Program-made: the position numbers and the translations under genes
Notes under the pieces: model-generated
What the model saw: only the letters and a program-made list of their open reading frames with translations
Told to the model about the DNA's origin: nothing
The model's database searches: none
Source: Gelatoporia subvermispora B
Lineage: Eukaryota > Basidiomycota > Agaricomycetes > Polyporales > Gelatoporiaceae
Direction of reading: 5' to 3'
DNA length: 64,000 bases
Assembly: GCA_000320605.2 (NCBI GenBank)
Contig: KB445798.1
Coordinates: 1,557,541-1,621,540 of the forward strand
In this document: in pieces, positions 38,501 through 52,756 of the stretch
How positions within the stretch are numbered: position 1 is the first letter of the stretch
Layout of the letters: every line of letters begins with the position of its first letter

Positions 38501-40326
38501 TAATTCCTGAGTTCTTTGCTTGCCCTGAGTCCGCGTCTCTCCATGTGTTGGGTGTTTGTCATACCAACCGCCCTACAGGTTTCTGGAGAACTCAAACAAC
38601 CTTGACTTCGGAATTCGACAAGGAACTGGGGAGAGGATTCATGATGTGAAGCTCCCACCTTGGGCCAAGCAGGACCCTCTACTGTTCATTGTCATGCACC
38701 GACGGGTCAGTTCTACTCGAAGCTCCTGTACGCCGCTTCATATGTTGAAACTGTTGTGTCAGGCCCTGGAGAGCGATTATGTGAGCGAGCATCTGCCGAA
38801 ATGGATCGACCTCATCTGGGGCTGCAAACAACGTGATCCCGAGTCCCTCAACGTTTTCCACCCGCTAAGTTACGAAGGAACCATTGGTGTGTCCTGATCG
38901 ACCAGAGGGAGGCATCTCCGCTTATCGCCTGTAGATCTGGACGCCATCACGGACGATCTTGAGCGTGAAGCCACTGTCGGCATCATCCACAATTGTCAGT
39001 CATCAGACCTATAGACTTGTCCGTGACTGATACACCGCGATAGTCGGTCAGACTCCCAGGAAGATCTTCAACTCGCCGCATCCAGAGAGGATGATGCATG
39101 GCATATCTTCGCTGCCTCTCGGCACCATCTACGGCGTCGCGGAGGATTACCATCTACTCTCGCAAAGGTCGAAGCCTGTCAAAGGTGAGCTTCATCTGCC
39201 GCTCTTCACGGCACTGTGTTGAATGCGCTGCGACAATTCTGCGCCTAGACCTGGGACCCTCCTCTCCAGTTCACGATCTGTACGTCGACGTGATCAGCGA
39301 ACGCGTCATCCCATGCGGGCCTGGGACGCTGTATATCCCAGCGCACTCTCACGAACACATCGAGTGGGACGCGTCCCCGGCCTCGGGCGGCGAGCTTCGG
39401 CTGGTCGTCGATCGCAAGGTGAACTCTGGTATCCACTAAACGCTGGTGGCGCGACTCACAGGACTGTATGATAGGTCGTGCAGGTCGTCGAGGCGACGTA
39501 CTGCTCCTGCGCGACGTTCGCGGACGCGACGACCCTCGTGACAGGCTCTGTGGACCACGCGGTGCGCCTGTGGCAGGTCGCGCGCCCGACGAGCGGGAGG
39601 GAGAGGACACCGAGCCTTGCGATCACTAATATAATGCGCGGGCATACGGCGGAAGTGTTGTGTGTTGCTGCATCGCGTACATGGTCGCTAGTTGTGAGCG
39701 GATCGAAGGATGGGAGCGCGGCGTTATGGGATCTGAATCGGGGGATCTATGTGCGATCCATCTGGCATGGTTCAGGTAGTAGCGCTGAGGTACACCTTGC
39801 TGCTATCAACGAGAGCACGGTAAGTCTTCTAATGGGCGTAATATGCTCTCGACTCATTTTTTGTTGCACAGGGTTACGTTGCTACATGTTCTCGACAGCA
39901 GCTGTACCTGCACACGATCAATGCTCGGCCAATAGTTTCGCTTGACCTCACTATGACTTCGATTGCGCACCCATGTCCCCCGATGGCCTCTCTTGCATTC
40001 CTCGAGCGGGACTACTGCCGCGTCGACGTCCTTGCCACGGGCTCGCCCGACGGAACTATCACTCTAAGGACGTGGGACGCCGACGATACCCCTGGAGGCG
40101 AGAAGGCACAGTGGAAGTTCCGCACCCTGAGAGAGTTGAGAGTGAAGGGCCTCGATGGAGAGAGGCAAGCCCGTGGGCAGACATCGGCTGTGACGGCGTT
40201 GCGGTTTGTTGGGTGAGTCAGTCCGTGATATGTTTCTTGCGGTTCTGGTACTAACTAGTACGCAGGGAAACGCTCTTCCATGGGGAGGATAGCGGCAGAA
40301 CGTTCAGCTGGGAGTTACCGGATTGA
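32585..40326 (+). CDS. BEACH-domain WD40 protein (neurobeachin/LvsA/Bph1-like)
   Basis: Very large cytosolic protein, about 2,000 aa or more in some 20 exons, of the BEACH family that acts in vesicle and endolysosomal trafficking. The start is [15 protein letters not shown]. An alpha-helical armadillo-like N-terminal region ([30 protein letters not shown]) precedes a concanavalin-like segment around 33850-34200. The PH-BEACH domain follows ([38 protein letters not shown], near 37200-37560). The BEACH domain (about 37720-39200) has [63 protein letters not shown] and HERM-type PERMMHG. WD40 repeats close the protein ([56 protein letters not shown]), ending ELPD at 40326. I saw no disabling lesion in the parts read, but did not verify every splice. 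Confidence 0.88.
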
Positions 40327-40805
40327 AGGAGGGATTTTCGTGAGATTTGCAGCATAGCTTTCGAGATAGCTTTCGGTATATTGGACGCGAACGGATTGGG
40401 TGGCAACGGAAGTAGAATCTGAAATTGCCATATCTGGATACTTGCGCGCTCAGCGCGGTGACGCCGAGGAAGACGCGCTAAGAAGGCGCACATTTTTTGG
40501 CGGTGAACAGCTTGAAACATCGGAAATACCTTGTGGATGGTAGTCTCTAAGTATTCGCTGGTACACGAAGACTATTGGCCCGTATAGGGGCTGAAACAAG
40601 CGTATGACGGCTCTGGAAACGCTGTGCTAGGGTTAGGGTCTCTCTATTGCGACTATCTATGGCGATCTCCGACGTAGATGGCTGCTTCGGGCAGTGTCCT
40701 CGTCTGCTTATAATCTCGTCTTGACCTCACACTTTGCCTTCGCCGTTCCGGTCTCCAATCTATCCGTACCTCTTATTTCCTCCTCCTTTAATCGCACATC
40801 TCGCT
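40327..40805. other. Intergenic
   Basis: BEACH 3' flank and profilin promoter. A pyrimidine-rich stretch precedes the profilin ATG. No open frame of note. Confidence 0.5.
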
Positions 40806-41397
40806 ATGTCTTGGCAAGGTAGGCCTTTTGACATCGTCGTGCGGACCCCGCTGACATGCCACTCTTTCCGATGGTGACGGATACGAATAGCCTACGTTGA
40901 CACTAACCTTGTCGGCAGCGGCAAGGTCCAGAAGGCTGCAATTCTCGGACAGGCTGGCGGTGTGTGGGCGTCGTCACCTGGGTACACGGTGCGTCCAACG
41001 CCATGACCTGCGAGTCCTGGGTGCTGATGCAAGGACACGGGGGATCAGCTCTCCGCTGAGGAGCAGAAGGCGGTGCTCTCCGCGTTTACCAGCCCCGACA
41101 CCGTCCTGGCCAGCGGTATCCGTCTGGCGGGCCAGAAGTTCTTCACGCTCTCGGCCAACGACCGGAGTGTGTATGGAAAGAAGGGGGTACGTGCCTCGAA
41201 CCCATGTCTGCTGTGATCGATGGGCCGTGATGTGCAGATCCGGTACTTATCCTGGCTTTGCGCAGGGCGACGGCGCCATCCTGGTGAAGACGAAGCAGGC
41301 GGTGCTCGTCGCGGAGTACACCGCTCCTGTCCAGGCACCGGAGGCGACTCCCGTCGTGGAGGGGCTCGCCGACTACCTCATCAGCGTCGGCTACTGA
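40806..41397 (+). CDS. Profilin
   Basis: Small actin-monomer-binding protein, 126 aa, the normal profilin length. Four exons: 40806-40818, 40891-40988, 41049-41186 and 41266-41397. The first exon is only 13 nt (MSWQ plus one base), typical of fungal profilin genes. Signatures are MSWQAYVDTNLVGSG at the N terminus (with the Trp and Tyr that line the poly-proline site), AAILGQAGGVWASS, a GKKGGDGAIL loop, and the C-terminal helix LADYLISVGY. It acts in the cytosol with formins to deliver ATP-actin. Confidence 0.96.
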
Positions 41398-42405
41398 GCA
41401 TCTCTCTTCCGTCTCCCTCGAGTGCATGTACAGCTGATGTTAGTCAGTCCTGGAGAAGTGAACCAATCTGTAATCGTGACGACTGAGCATATACACATTT
41501 GACCGAAATTTGGGCATTCGATATCATTATAATCTGGAAGCTTCTCAATACATCAGGATTGCATGGTGACCGTTGCAGATAACGTGGCGTTGGTCGTCGA
41601 CTACATGCTCATGCTTAACTTTGACATAGGATGCACAAGACGTAGCAATTCTGCCTGGGATCGTGTTGCATTGAAGTAGACCAGCCTCGCACTGGCTAGG
41701 AAGCATTATTAAGGCCACTGTCCTGGGGGCCGCCGGTTGACGATCTAACCCTAACCTATGCCGCCCGGGCAATGAAAAAGACGCCGTCCAACTTCCCAAA
41801 CCGAGATCGTTATGATGACCAAGCTCATTATCTCAGGTTCCCTGAGGCTGGAAGCACCGTTCCACGACGCCTCTCTCATGACATGATATTGCGAAATGAT
41901 GCGAACTGATGACTTGCCCTCTGCATTCCTTGCCGCGCTTGTATCCTGAGCCTCGCACAGGACATGCCCAGTATGCCGACGGAGATTGATGGCCAGAAGT
42001 TCCTTCTCGTGCCTGACAAGTCGATGGTGCGGATACTTTGCTCGCAAAAGCAAAGCTCTCGCCGGCGATTTCGGCACCCGATACGTGCTATCGACGTCGA
42101 TTTGAGCACCTCATGATTTCATTCACGCAGATACCGGCATAACAAGCTGACTTTACCCGACTCCATCGCACATGGAATATGCTTTCCGAGTTCGTGCTCG
42201 GTCCTAGTTCCATTGGTGTCGCGCGCCAGACCAACTGCAGTCACATTTTCTCTCGCTTTGTCATGATTATGTGGGGGAATCCCACCACAGCCACTGATGT
42301 ACAAGCTCTTGCTTTGTCATGTATTGCCTTCGGCAGAATGCTTCGTTGGTCAGACTGTGTCTACTATCTAGCACGCAATCGCAACTGCGGCGACATTGAC
42401 CCGCG
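41398..42405. other. Intergenic
   Basis: About 1 kb between profilin and OYE-C. Short open frames on both strands (for example 41751-42077, minus strand) have no recognisable motif. Confidence 0.45.
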
Positions 42406-42410
42406 TATAA
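42406..42410 (+). promoter_or_regulatory. TATA box of OYE-C
   Basis: CGTATAAG context; TATAA lies 64 bp upstream of the ATG at 42470. Confidence 0.5.
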
Positions 42411-42469
42411 GAACGCCCTTACTTGCACGAACGCTCTCTCACAATCGAACACCCCTCTAGAGACCAACA

Positions 42470-43905
<1,436 letters not shown>

Positions 43906-44476
43906 ATTCGTAAGGTCCCTCAACGTGGTATTGTACAACGTGTTTCTTCCCTTGCACAAGACGATGCATGCACAATAATGTGTCGGCTTCTTTCAAGTTT
44001 CGGGTCAACTCGTTGTCTGCTGTGTATAGATGTTCCACTGAATCGAACGCCTTCCGTATAATTGTCTGCATCGAAGACATTCGTGGGGTTCCCTTCATAT
44101 GGCATATCACAAAGCCTCTACGCAATCAGACTGATATTTTTGCTAACGCTTTCAAGCTCCCATTTCTCCCGTATTGTAGGCCAAGCCAAGTCGGTCTTTG
44201 GCAGGAATCACGCGGGTGATCGACAACCTACAGCTACTATAGGTCCGGACTGCCTTCCTGTGGTGAACGTTGAGACTCTGGAAGTCTACATCCGAACTTA
44301 GGTGACTAGGCTTGTTGCGCCTATACCCGATTGTGTCCGGGACCGTGGCATTGGGGCGGTGTATCGTCTCTTATAGCGCCTACCTTCGTATGGCGGCAAT
44401 GCTTTAACATTTAAGAGGATACATCGGCAATATCGTTCTGGGACACGCACAGACAGCTACTATCCTCACACAATAC
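43906..44476. other. Intergenic
   Basis: The spacer between OYE-C and OYE-D. No supported feature. Confidence 0.45.
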
Positions 44477-45873
<1,397 letters not shown>

Positions 45874-46153
45874 GGCCAGTCATCTTCCATATCCTTAACG
45901 TCCGAGCAGGACTATGTGGCGACCTGCAGTCGCCCCAGACAATTTGCTACCGAAAGCATGGTCACTGTGACCGTTACAACCGCGGGCCTGTTCCGCTCTT
46001 GTTACCACCTCTGCTTTACAACGCTGCAATCGTGCGTTGTTTTGTCTCTGGTATCAGTTGCGCACATGCGCATGAACCTCGGAACTTCGAGCCCGGAAGT
46101 AGTAAAGCGCACGTGCCGGTGAGCAGACATACCATTTTCGTCTTGGTAGGGCT

Positions 46154-46169
46154 GTGGTTTAAAAGCCAC
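46154..46169 (+). promoter_or_regulatory. Conserved inverted-repeat motif upstream of Zn-cluster copy 1
   Basis: GTGGTTTAAAAGCCAC is an imperfect palindrome 44 bp before the ATG. Related versions stand at the same distance in copies 2 and 3. It could be a TATA-like core element or an operator; role unknown. Confidence 0.35.
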
Positions 46170-46212
46170 GGAGCAACTTGTCACACTTGTGCCCTCAAAC
46201 CCTCCGCATACC

Positions 46213-47650
46213 ATGGCACATTGGCACCGTGACAACATGTATCCGAACATCGCCAGCAATTCGGCGACTTTTACATTCGCCCCATTGCCAATGGCGTCCG
46301 GCGGTCGTTCAATCGGTGAAGCACTGGACCAGCGTTGGCAGCACGGTGGAGAATATTCTTCGCCTGTCACGCACTTACTTCCGTTCCAACAGCACGGCGG
46401 GATCGAGCAGCGCCTAGCCGACAACCCCAGAAAACATATGGTCCAACGTGCACTGAACGAGACACAGGTCAGAGAGCTACAGTGACTTTGGACGTACTTT
46501 AACCAGTCTTCTCAGCATTCGGCAGCATTCACGGGGATGAGACCATATTTGCCACATCATCCGTTGACGACTAGGAGGGATGTCAATGAGACGCAGCTGC
46601 ACAGTGACCCTCTTTTCGAGGAATCTGTCGACATTGCAAGACATCACAATCATCTGCAACCGCAGCATCCACAGCAGGTCATGCCGCAATATGGTGGTCA
46701 GTACCATGTTGGTACTACCAAAACAAAGAACACAGATAGCCAGAACGTCATAATAATGGAATGTAATCCATCTCCATCGTCCCCGGTCAGTCATGTTCTT
46801 TGTCTGGGCAGTACACACATGGTTGACATGTAGCATCAGGCTACAGAACACCAATACAGCCTACACGGACGGCAAGGAGTTATGCAGAGTGATAGCCTAG
46901 CACCGCAGGAGACCACGGGCTATCTCTCGGCGTATCATCCGCGCATGCCGATACATTACGATCCCTTGGGTACGTAACGACTTTCTACGACGAAACTGTC
47001 AGCTAATACGAGCAAGCGCAGAGCCAAACTTGCCAGTAGAGTACGCATCTGCAATGGTGCACATGCCTATGCAACCTCCCGAGTATCCCGCAGTCCCTTT
47101 CAGCGAGGTGACTCGAATCAACATTGGGAAGAAGCAAAGAAGCACCCGGGTGAACCCACGCCAGAAGGCGCGACCTGCAGGGGACAAAAACGCATGGGGC
47201 GGACGGTGTCTCGGTTGCAGCAAGAGGAATCGGAAATGCGAAAGAGTCAAGACTGAGGACCAGCCGCCGGAGCCAGGTGCACGATGCCGGTGCGTAGCAT
47301 TGTTTCACTAGTCAACGGGCAGCCTAGTTCTTTTCGCTCGCACGGCGTTATCCTCACCTTGTCAACGACGCTTCGCACGCAAGTTGAGTACTCACATGAC
47401 ACATTGCAGGCGTTGCACTGCGAACAAGATATGCGTGTACCTGGCCCCTTTTCCCAACATGGAATGGAAGCTCGTGCAGCCGGGATGGCTTGTTGCCCCG
47501 AAGTTCTCCGTCGTCCCTCAAACAGACCTTCTTGACCTCCCAGAGCGTGTGTTTACGGAATGTCTGAAGGGAGTGTCACGTCATCTCAGGGGTGTCGTCC
47601 ATAAGCACGTAACGGGTTCCTTTGTAATCACCTGGGAAGACGACGATTGA
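46213..47650 (+). CDS. Copy 1 of a tandem family with a C-terminal Zn2Cys6-like cluster
   Basis: Five exons (first 46213-46469, intron starting GTCAGA; last ending 47650), roughly 380-400 aa. The N-terminal two thirds is His/Gln/Pro/Ser-rich and low in hydrophobics, with the motif QYHVGTTKTKNTD. Near the C terminus, CLGCSKRNRKC and, across an intron, CRRCTANKIC give C-x2-C-x6-C-x17-C-x2-C-x5-C. This is the spacing of a fungal Zn2Cys6 binuclear cluster with a long linker, preceded by basic residues (KKQRSTR). A conserved end follows: PGWLVAPKFSVVPQ, LDLPERVF, HVTGSFVITWE. Zn2Cys6 regulators normally carry the cluster at the N terminus, so this order is unusual. DNA binding is inference. All frames look intact. 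Confidence 0.72.
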
Positions 47651-47976
47651 GTGTAGGAGATGGTCGTATGCTTTGGGAATACACTGGCTAGGGAAACGCA
47701 GTCCTCACCTGTTTCTTTGGATGATTGGTGTGCCGGTATGCACCAGTTAGTCCGGTCAGTTCAATGCTCGATTGTATGTATTCCAGTGTCTGGCGAGATC
47801 CTATCAGTGACCGACCTGAACTGTCAAACGATTTAAGTCGTTATTGGGCTGCGATTTCGCTGTAGTTTCTTCCTTGCATGCGGAGTCCATATGCGCGTAA
47901 ACCTCGGATTTCAGTTGCCGGAACCAATACAGCACACGTGCTGGTGAGCGGACATACCATTTCGATCTCGCTTAGA
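47651..47976. other. Intergenic spacer between copies 1 and 2
   Basis: Its last part resembles the copy 1 upstream region, consistent with duplication of gene plus promoter. Confidence 0.5.
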
Positions 47977-47994
47977 GTGCGGTTGAAAAACCAC
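47977..47994 (+). promoter_or_regulatory. Conserved inverted-repeat motif upstream of Zn-cluster copy 2
   Basis: GTGCGGTTGAAAAACCAC lies 47 bp before the ATG at 48041, related to the motif at 46154. Confidence 0.35.
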
Positions 47995-48040
47995 AGGACA
48001 ACTTGCCACAGTCGTTCTCGCCCCCAACCACCTGCTTACC

Positions 48041-49632
48041 ATGGCGCAGGCCTATCGTATCACCATGTGTCCGACCCGCGACACCGACGCAAGGACTTGG
48101 CCATCCAGTCCGTTCACGGTGACGTTGAACCGTCAGTCGGCTGACCATACGCCGCAAAGCTATGCAAGGCGCGACATGATACATCCTTTGCCTGTCGCAC
48201 AGGACATGCTGGTCCACCCCAACCTAGGAGTTCAGCAGTATTTTCATGCCGTTCCCAATATACGTATGGCGCGTGAGACAAGTAGTCAAGACCAGGTCAG
48301 TTTTATGTGGTTTCGTCGTGAAGGAGCGGATTACATACTGAGAAGATAATGCAGACTTTCTGGGCAAATAGTGTTGTTCCTGGACCACTGGCATCATCCA
48401 CGGGGCCAGAGCTGATTGCACCTCGCCCCGTAGCTGCAGCTGCGGGTGAATTGATGCAAAGGAGCACCGTCCATGCGCTCGAACAGAACGTCGACGTGAT
48501 ATGGGACAGCCACAACACAGAGGATACCCTGCGGCTCCCGCAGAACGAGTTGCCTCCCTATGTCGATCGGTACCACGTCGGTACTGAAAAGACAAATAGT
48601 ATAGATGGCCCGAATAGTAGAAGAATGGAATATATTCCGTCTTCAACACCCGAGGTCAGCCATACTCTCCATCCTGTCAGTAGACAGGTAGCTAACAGGC
48701 TGTAGGAGGGACTTGCTAGGGCCGATGAAGGACCTGTAGGGGCGCGAGGTCAAGAGCATGCCCCGCAAGCATTCGTGGGCAGCCCCCCTGCATATCCTCC
48801 TTCGACGCGGATAACATACGTTGCCTTGGGTGAGCACTAGGCCTGAGAGGTAGACCTATCGTACTAATACAGAGTGATTATAGCAGAAGCCTCGCACGAG
48901 GAGTATGTCGCTGCCGTGTCACACAAATCTGTGGCACGCCCCCGAATCGTATCAGACCAAACTACAGGCCCTGCGCGGACTGATGTGGTACAAAAGCGAA
49001 GGACTAGACGGGCGAGCCCGCCGTCGAAGTTATCACCCCCACGACCCAAGAAAGCGTGGGGTGAGCGGTGCCTCAACTGCTCCGAGGCCAAAAGTAGGAG
49101 TAGTAGGCCATGCGATGGGGCGAAGAGCGGGGACAAGCTGCCGGAGCCAGGCGCATGTTGCCAGTACGTAGCAATGATAAGAGGGAAATGCTTAATAAGA
49201 GAGCAGCGTGGGTCTCCTGGGACCACTGCATAAGCATCCTCCCGGGACATATGTCGCGGCGTCTTCCCGGACAATGTCAGACCCCGAAGTTTGACCTTCG
49301 TCCTGGTGACCACCGCGGCATCGTCCCCTCCTCGTTTCCCCGCTGAAATACTTGCAATCATTGAGCTCACATATGAAATTCCTAGGCATTGCAAGGACAA
49401 CAGCCTCGTATGCATATACCTGGCGCATTTCCCCAACACGAAAAACGCTGCAACCTATCCGGAATGGCTTGTCGGCGGTCAAGGATTCTGGGTCGTACCT
49501 CAAAGAGAGTTCCTGAACCTCCCGATTGATGTCCTCAAGGCTTGTGAACGCGGTGCTGCGCGGAATCTGAAAGCAGTCGTCCGTAGGCACCTATCAGGTT
49601 CCTTTGTCGTCACCTGGGATTTCGCGAAGTAA
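48041..49632 (+). CDS. Copy 2 of the tandem Zn-cluster family
   Basis: Same five-exon layout as copy 1 (exon 1 48041-48295, exon 2 from 48355), about 400 aa. It starts MAQAYRITMCPTRD, shares RYHVGTEKTNSID with copy 1, and ends with the same C-terminal block (PEWLVGG, FLNLPIDVL, HLSGSFVVTWD). The cluster region has changed. CLNCSEAKSRSSRPC widens the second Cys spacing to nine residues and replaces the basic KRNRK with Ser/Ala. After the linker it reads ACCQ joined to HCKDNSLVC. All six Cys positions can still be matched (C-x2-C at each half). Whether it still binds zinc or DNA is doubtful. Frames are intact by eye. The two copies have diverged strongly outside these motifs. Confidence 0.7.
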
Positions 49633-49801
49633 TCTTGTTCTTGTTGTACTTTGTACTTGAGGCCTTGAGGGTGTGAGATCAACTCTGTCTGTCTGTTTGT
49701 CGTACCTGTATGCTGCGAGGACCATTACTGGATCATTGAGATGTTGAATGCTAGGTAGTACATCGCAGACTGCTCAGATTAAGCGAGTATTGAGATATTG
49801 A

Positions 49802-50306
49802 CGGTCAGTCTGGAGCGTGCCGCCGAATCATGGACCGTCGAGGACTGTCAAGATGCTATTGGATGAAGAGGCCAGCGAGAACAGGTGGACCGTTGAGTCT
49901 GTCGCGCAGGTCGACGAGCAGCCTGTCATATCGCCGCAAGACCATCGGGTCCAGTCGGCTTTGGCCGGACCACCTGGTCTGTGAATCGGCGTCTACGTGG
50001 TTTTTGGCGATATCATGGACGGTCTTCCTCTCTATCATTTCGCACTCTTGCTTCCACAAGTACTGCGATCTGGGTGCATGGGGTTGCCCAACATGCTCGA
50101 TAAAGTGAGCCCGGACGACACGTCCTGATCTGAGTGCTCCGCCTGGGTCTTACTTGTTCGATAGCACGCGCCTTCATCAGGAAAACATCGCGTTGACTTT
50201 GACGCCTTCTACCTGCCTTTCGAGGCTTGCTGGCGTCTTCACCGCCCTGTTGCACGCCAAAAAGGCGCCAAAGCCGCGCCCAAGGACCAAAAAGGCAGGC
50301 AAGTAA
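49802..50306 (+). pseudogene. Possible remnant of an unknown small gene
   Basis: A codon-like frame reads VSLERAAESWTVEDCQDAIG, stop, then RWTVESVAQVDEQPVISPQD, stop (TGA), then VYVVFGDIMDGLPLYHFALL. A well-formed 76-nt intron (50105-50180, GTGAGC to TCATCAG) joins this to ENIALTLTPSTCLSRL and a basic end, KPRPRTKKAGK, before TAA. The two in-frame TGAs argue for decay. No family recognised. Confidence 0.3.
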
Positions 50307-52078
50307 GACGGATGTTCTCCTGATGTTCAAGCCGGTTGGACAATGTTGTACTCAGGAAGCCTGAAGCTGTTGCACATTTACACCAGAGCATCGTAGTGGT
50401 GTATTGATGAGTGCGTGTATGTAACTCTATGTTGTAATCACTCCTATACAGCTGTGATTGCGGAACGCCCATAGTTTTCGATCGTCATTCTTGCAATATC
50501 TTCCGGCGTTTCACAGTATCCATTCGCTACACTTCATTCAGCTGAGTGCAGAAGATAGCTGTAGACGTCTTCATTATTATCCGCCGTACAGCCAGTAGCT
50601 ATGAGTGTTGTACTGCGACGATGCAATTTATTCCATAATACCTCGATAGTATCTATCCTATCTGTTTCGATCTGCCTGATCTCCACGCACGACTGTTACG
50701 TCTGATCACTCATCGAAACTTACACAGTCTCCTTCTGGAGTCGTACACTTTCCACTCTTAATATCTGATGATGCCCAGAGACATTGCTCTTGTTGGGGTG
50801 ATTATGATGTCTTCCAAGATAAAGTAAGAATGTTGATCTTGCTTTGTCTCTGTGGGCATCAACTTACAATATCGTAGGCAGGCACCATGATGGGACCTTG
50901 CATAGCCCGCCGCTGGATCTGGAAGGTAAATTGTACGGCATTAGATGTGCAGGATAGCAGGACCAGATCTGTACGACTATCAGTTAGGGGACATCACTTA
51001 CGACAATCGTGGCCGCGTGTGCGCCGTGTTGAGAGGGGCCTTGTAATTTTATGATTTACTAACTCTTGGAGCAAGCGCGGCTGCATTGTCACTAGATTGT
51101 GAGCGGACAAGATGAGCGGCCAGCATGACTTTGTGTGCATTACACCATATTCGACACACCACTTCAAAGTACTATAGGGCAATGTATAAGCAGCTACATA
51201 CGTTTAATCTTGCGACTGCATGTCTCGCGCAGATACATCTACCGATCTCCAGACTTACCAGCGTCGAGTCACCAGTTCTGTCACCCAGCATAAAGTGTTC
51301 CCAATTATCGCTCAGTCCCATGCTTATAACACGATCCGAGGAATCTGTGGCCGCAAGATTACCGAATGGCATTCGCACCGCCTTTATCGATTGAGTCCAG
51401 CTACATGTTTTGTGTGATATGTGCGCTCATAGCTGATGGTGTATATCAGGACCATTCGGACGGAGCCACTGTATGAGAAGACGAGGACTAGGAGTGATGT
51501 CCAGAAAATGTAAGAGACAGTGTTCGATCTTCGAAATTCGCTCTAATCACACACGATACAGAGCTCAGGTATACAGCGACGATCTCAAGCCAAAGTACGA
51601 CGCGAGAATGTCATGGGGATACACTCAACGTATTCCTCCGTCTGCACCAAAAACGGCGACAAGGATGGACATGCATTTCGTGCATTCCGGGAAGAGATGC
51701 ACTGGGAAAGGGGAAGAGACGCAGCGGAAGGGGGAAAGAACTGCAGATGAAAGGGGAATCTAGAAGCTAGATTCCCGTCAGTCACCCTCTATATTATATG
51801 CTATATAGCACACGGTTCATTCTCTTTCTATTTCTGATACCGACTCACCACAAGCTATAGACAATCCCCCAAAACATCCTCTATTGATGGTAACAGCACA
51901 TATCTCATCGGGTATGCACCACATCTCAGGGATTGACCTGTGGTTCTAATGTAAATCCCGCTACCAAGCCCCTGTGTATCCTCGATCCCGACACCGCCAC
52001 TATGGAGGGACTGCCACGCCTGCTCAATGCACCGCATTTCCAGTGCCCCAGACAAACAACCCGATCTCTCGCCCAGCG
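50307..52078. other. Intergenic, no gene supported
   Basis: 1.8 kb without a convincing open frame. It includes a perfect hairpin at 51754-51776 (10-bp arms GGGAATCTAG/CTAGATTCCC, 3-nt loop) after a purine-rich tract. The 3' end is the upstream region of Zn-cluster copy 3. Confidence 0.45.
51754..51776. repeat. Perfect short hairpin
   Basis: Arms 51754-51763 and 51767-51776 are exact complements, with loop AAG. No adjacent gene explains it. It could be a terminator-like or transposon-end remnant. Confidence 0.5.
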
Positions 52079-52096
52079 TGTGGTTGATAAGTCACA
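52079..52096 (+). promoter_or_regulatory. Conserved motif upstream of Zn-cluster copy 3
   Basis: TGTGGTTGATAAGTCACA lies 44 bp before the ATG at 52141, the counterpart of the motifs at 46154 and 47977. Confidence 0.35.
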
Positions 52097-52140
52097 GCAC
52101 AACTTGCCTCAGCTGCCCTGCCTCGAACTCTCTGCGTACC

Positions 52141-52192
52141 ATGGCGCAGCCCTGTCGCGACACCATGTGTCCGACCCGTGGCACCGGCGCAA
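52141..52192 (+). pseudogene. Copy 3 of the Zn-cluster family, 5' fragment
   Basis: It starts MAQPCRDTMCPTRGTG, closely matching copy 2, and is cut after 52192 by a Gypsy retrotransposon. The gene resumes at 63312 on the far side of the insertion. The last four bases (52189-52192, GCAA) are the target-site duplication. Confidence 0.85.
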
Positions 52193-52562
52193 TGTGATGT
52201 CGCTACAACTTGTCGGGGCTCGAGACGGCGAGCACGAAGATGGAGCGAGAGAATTCTGGATTGCCAGGACGCTTCTCGCGCCTCTTAAATACAACGTTGG
52301 TACTACGATCGAGTCCGGAATGTACCTAGAATTACATAGATCGAATGGAGAAGTCATAATGTCCGTGCCCGAGTCCAGGGGAGTCATCCTGTGACGAGCC
52401 AAGAGTCCGGATGACTCGTCAGGTTACGATCGACTCCTGTTTACAGGAGAACGGAGTGCTGATCGTATGGAGGGAGGTACGGGATATGTCATGGACGGAG
52501 ACATACCGGATATGGACGGGGCCAAACAGGGCCAAAGCCTACCAGCAAGTCGCGGCTCAACA
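52193..52562 (-). repeat. Gypsy 3' LTR (370 bp)
   Basis: Direct repeat of 62942-63311 with one visible mismatch. It is the downstream LTR because pol reads on the minus strand. Termini on this strand are TGTGATG...CAACA. Confidence 0.95.
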
Positions 52563-52577
52563 CCATCCCCTCCTACG
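52563..52577 (-). other. Gypsy polypurine tract
   Basis: On the minus strand the 3' LTR is immediately preceded by AGGAGGGGATGG, a purine run suited to prime plus-strand synthesis. Confidence 0.75.
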
Positions 52578-52756
52578 AGACCTGGCTCCTGCAAGGTCAA
52601 GACACAACGCAAATGGTGAACTGGATACAAGTCCGGGGAAGAAGAAGATCAAGAAAACGAGACACTGTCTTTTCCAATCCAAGGGAATCCGGGATGAAGA
52701 CGTGCACCAGAAGATGGTCCTGGCCTCGATGAGCTGGCACTTCGTACTGACCGTGC

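Noticed and set aside
52193..52394. Open frame across the Gypsy LTR with YNVGTT resembling YHVGTT of the Zn-cluster family
   Set aside because: The same sequence recurs at 62942 as the other LTR; the match of six residues is coincidence.
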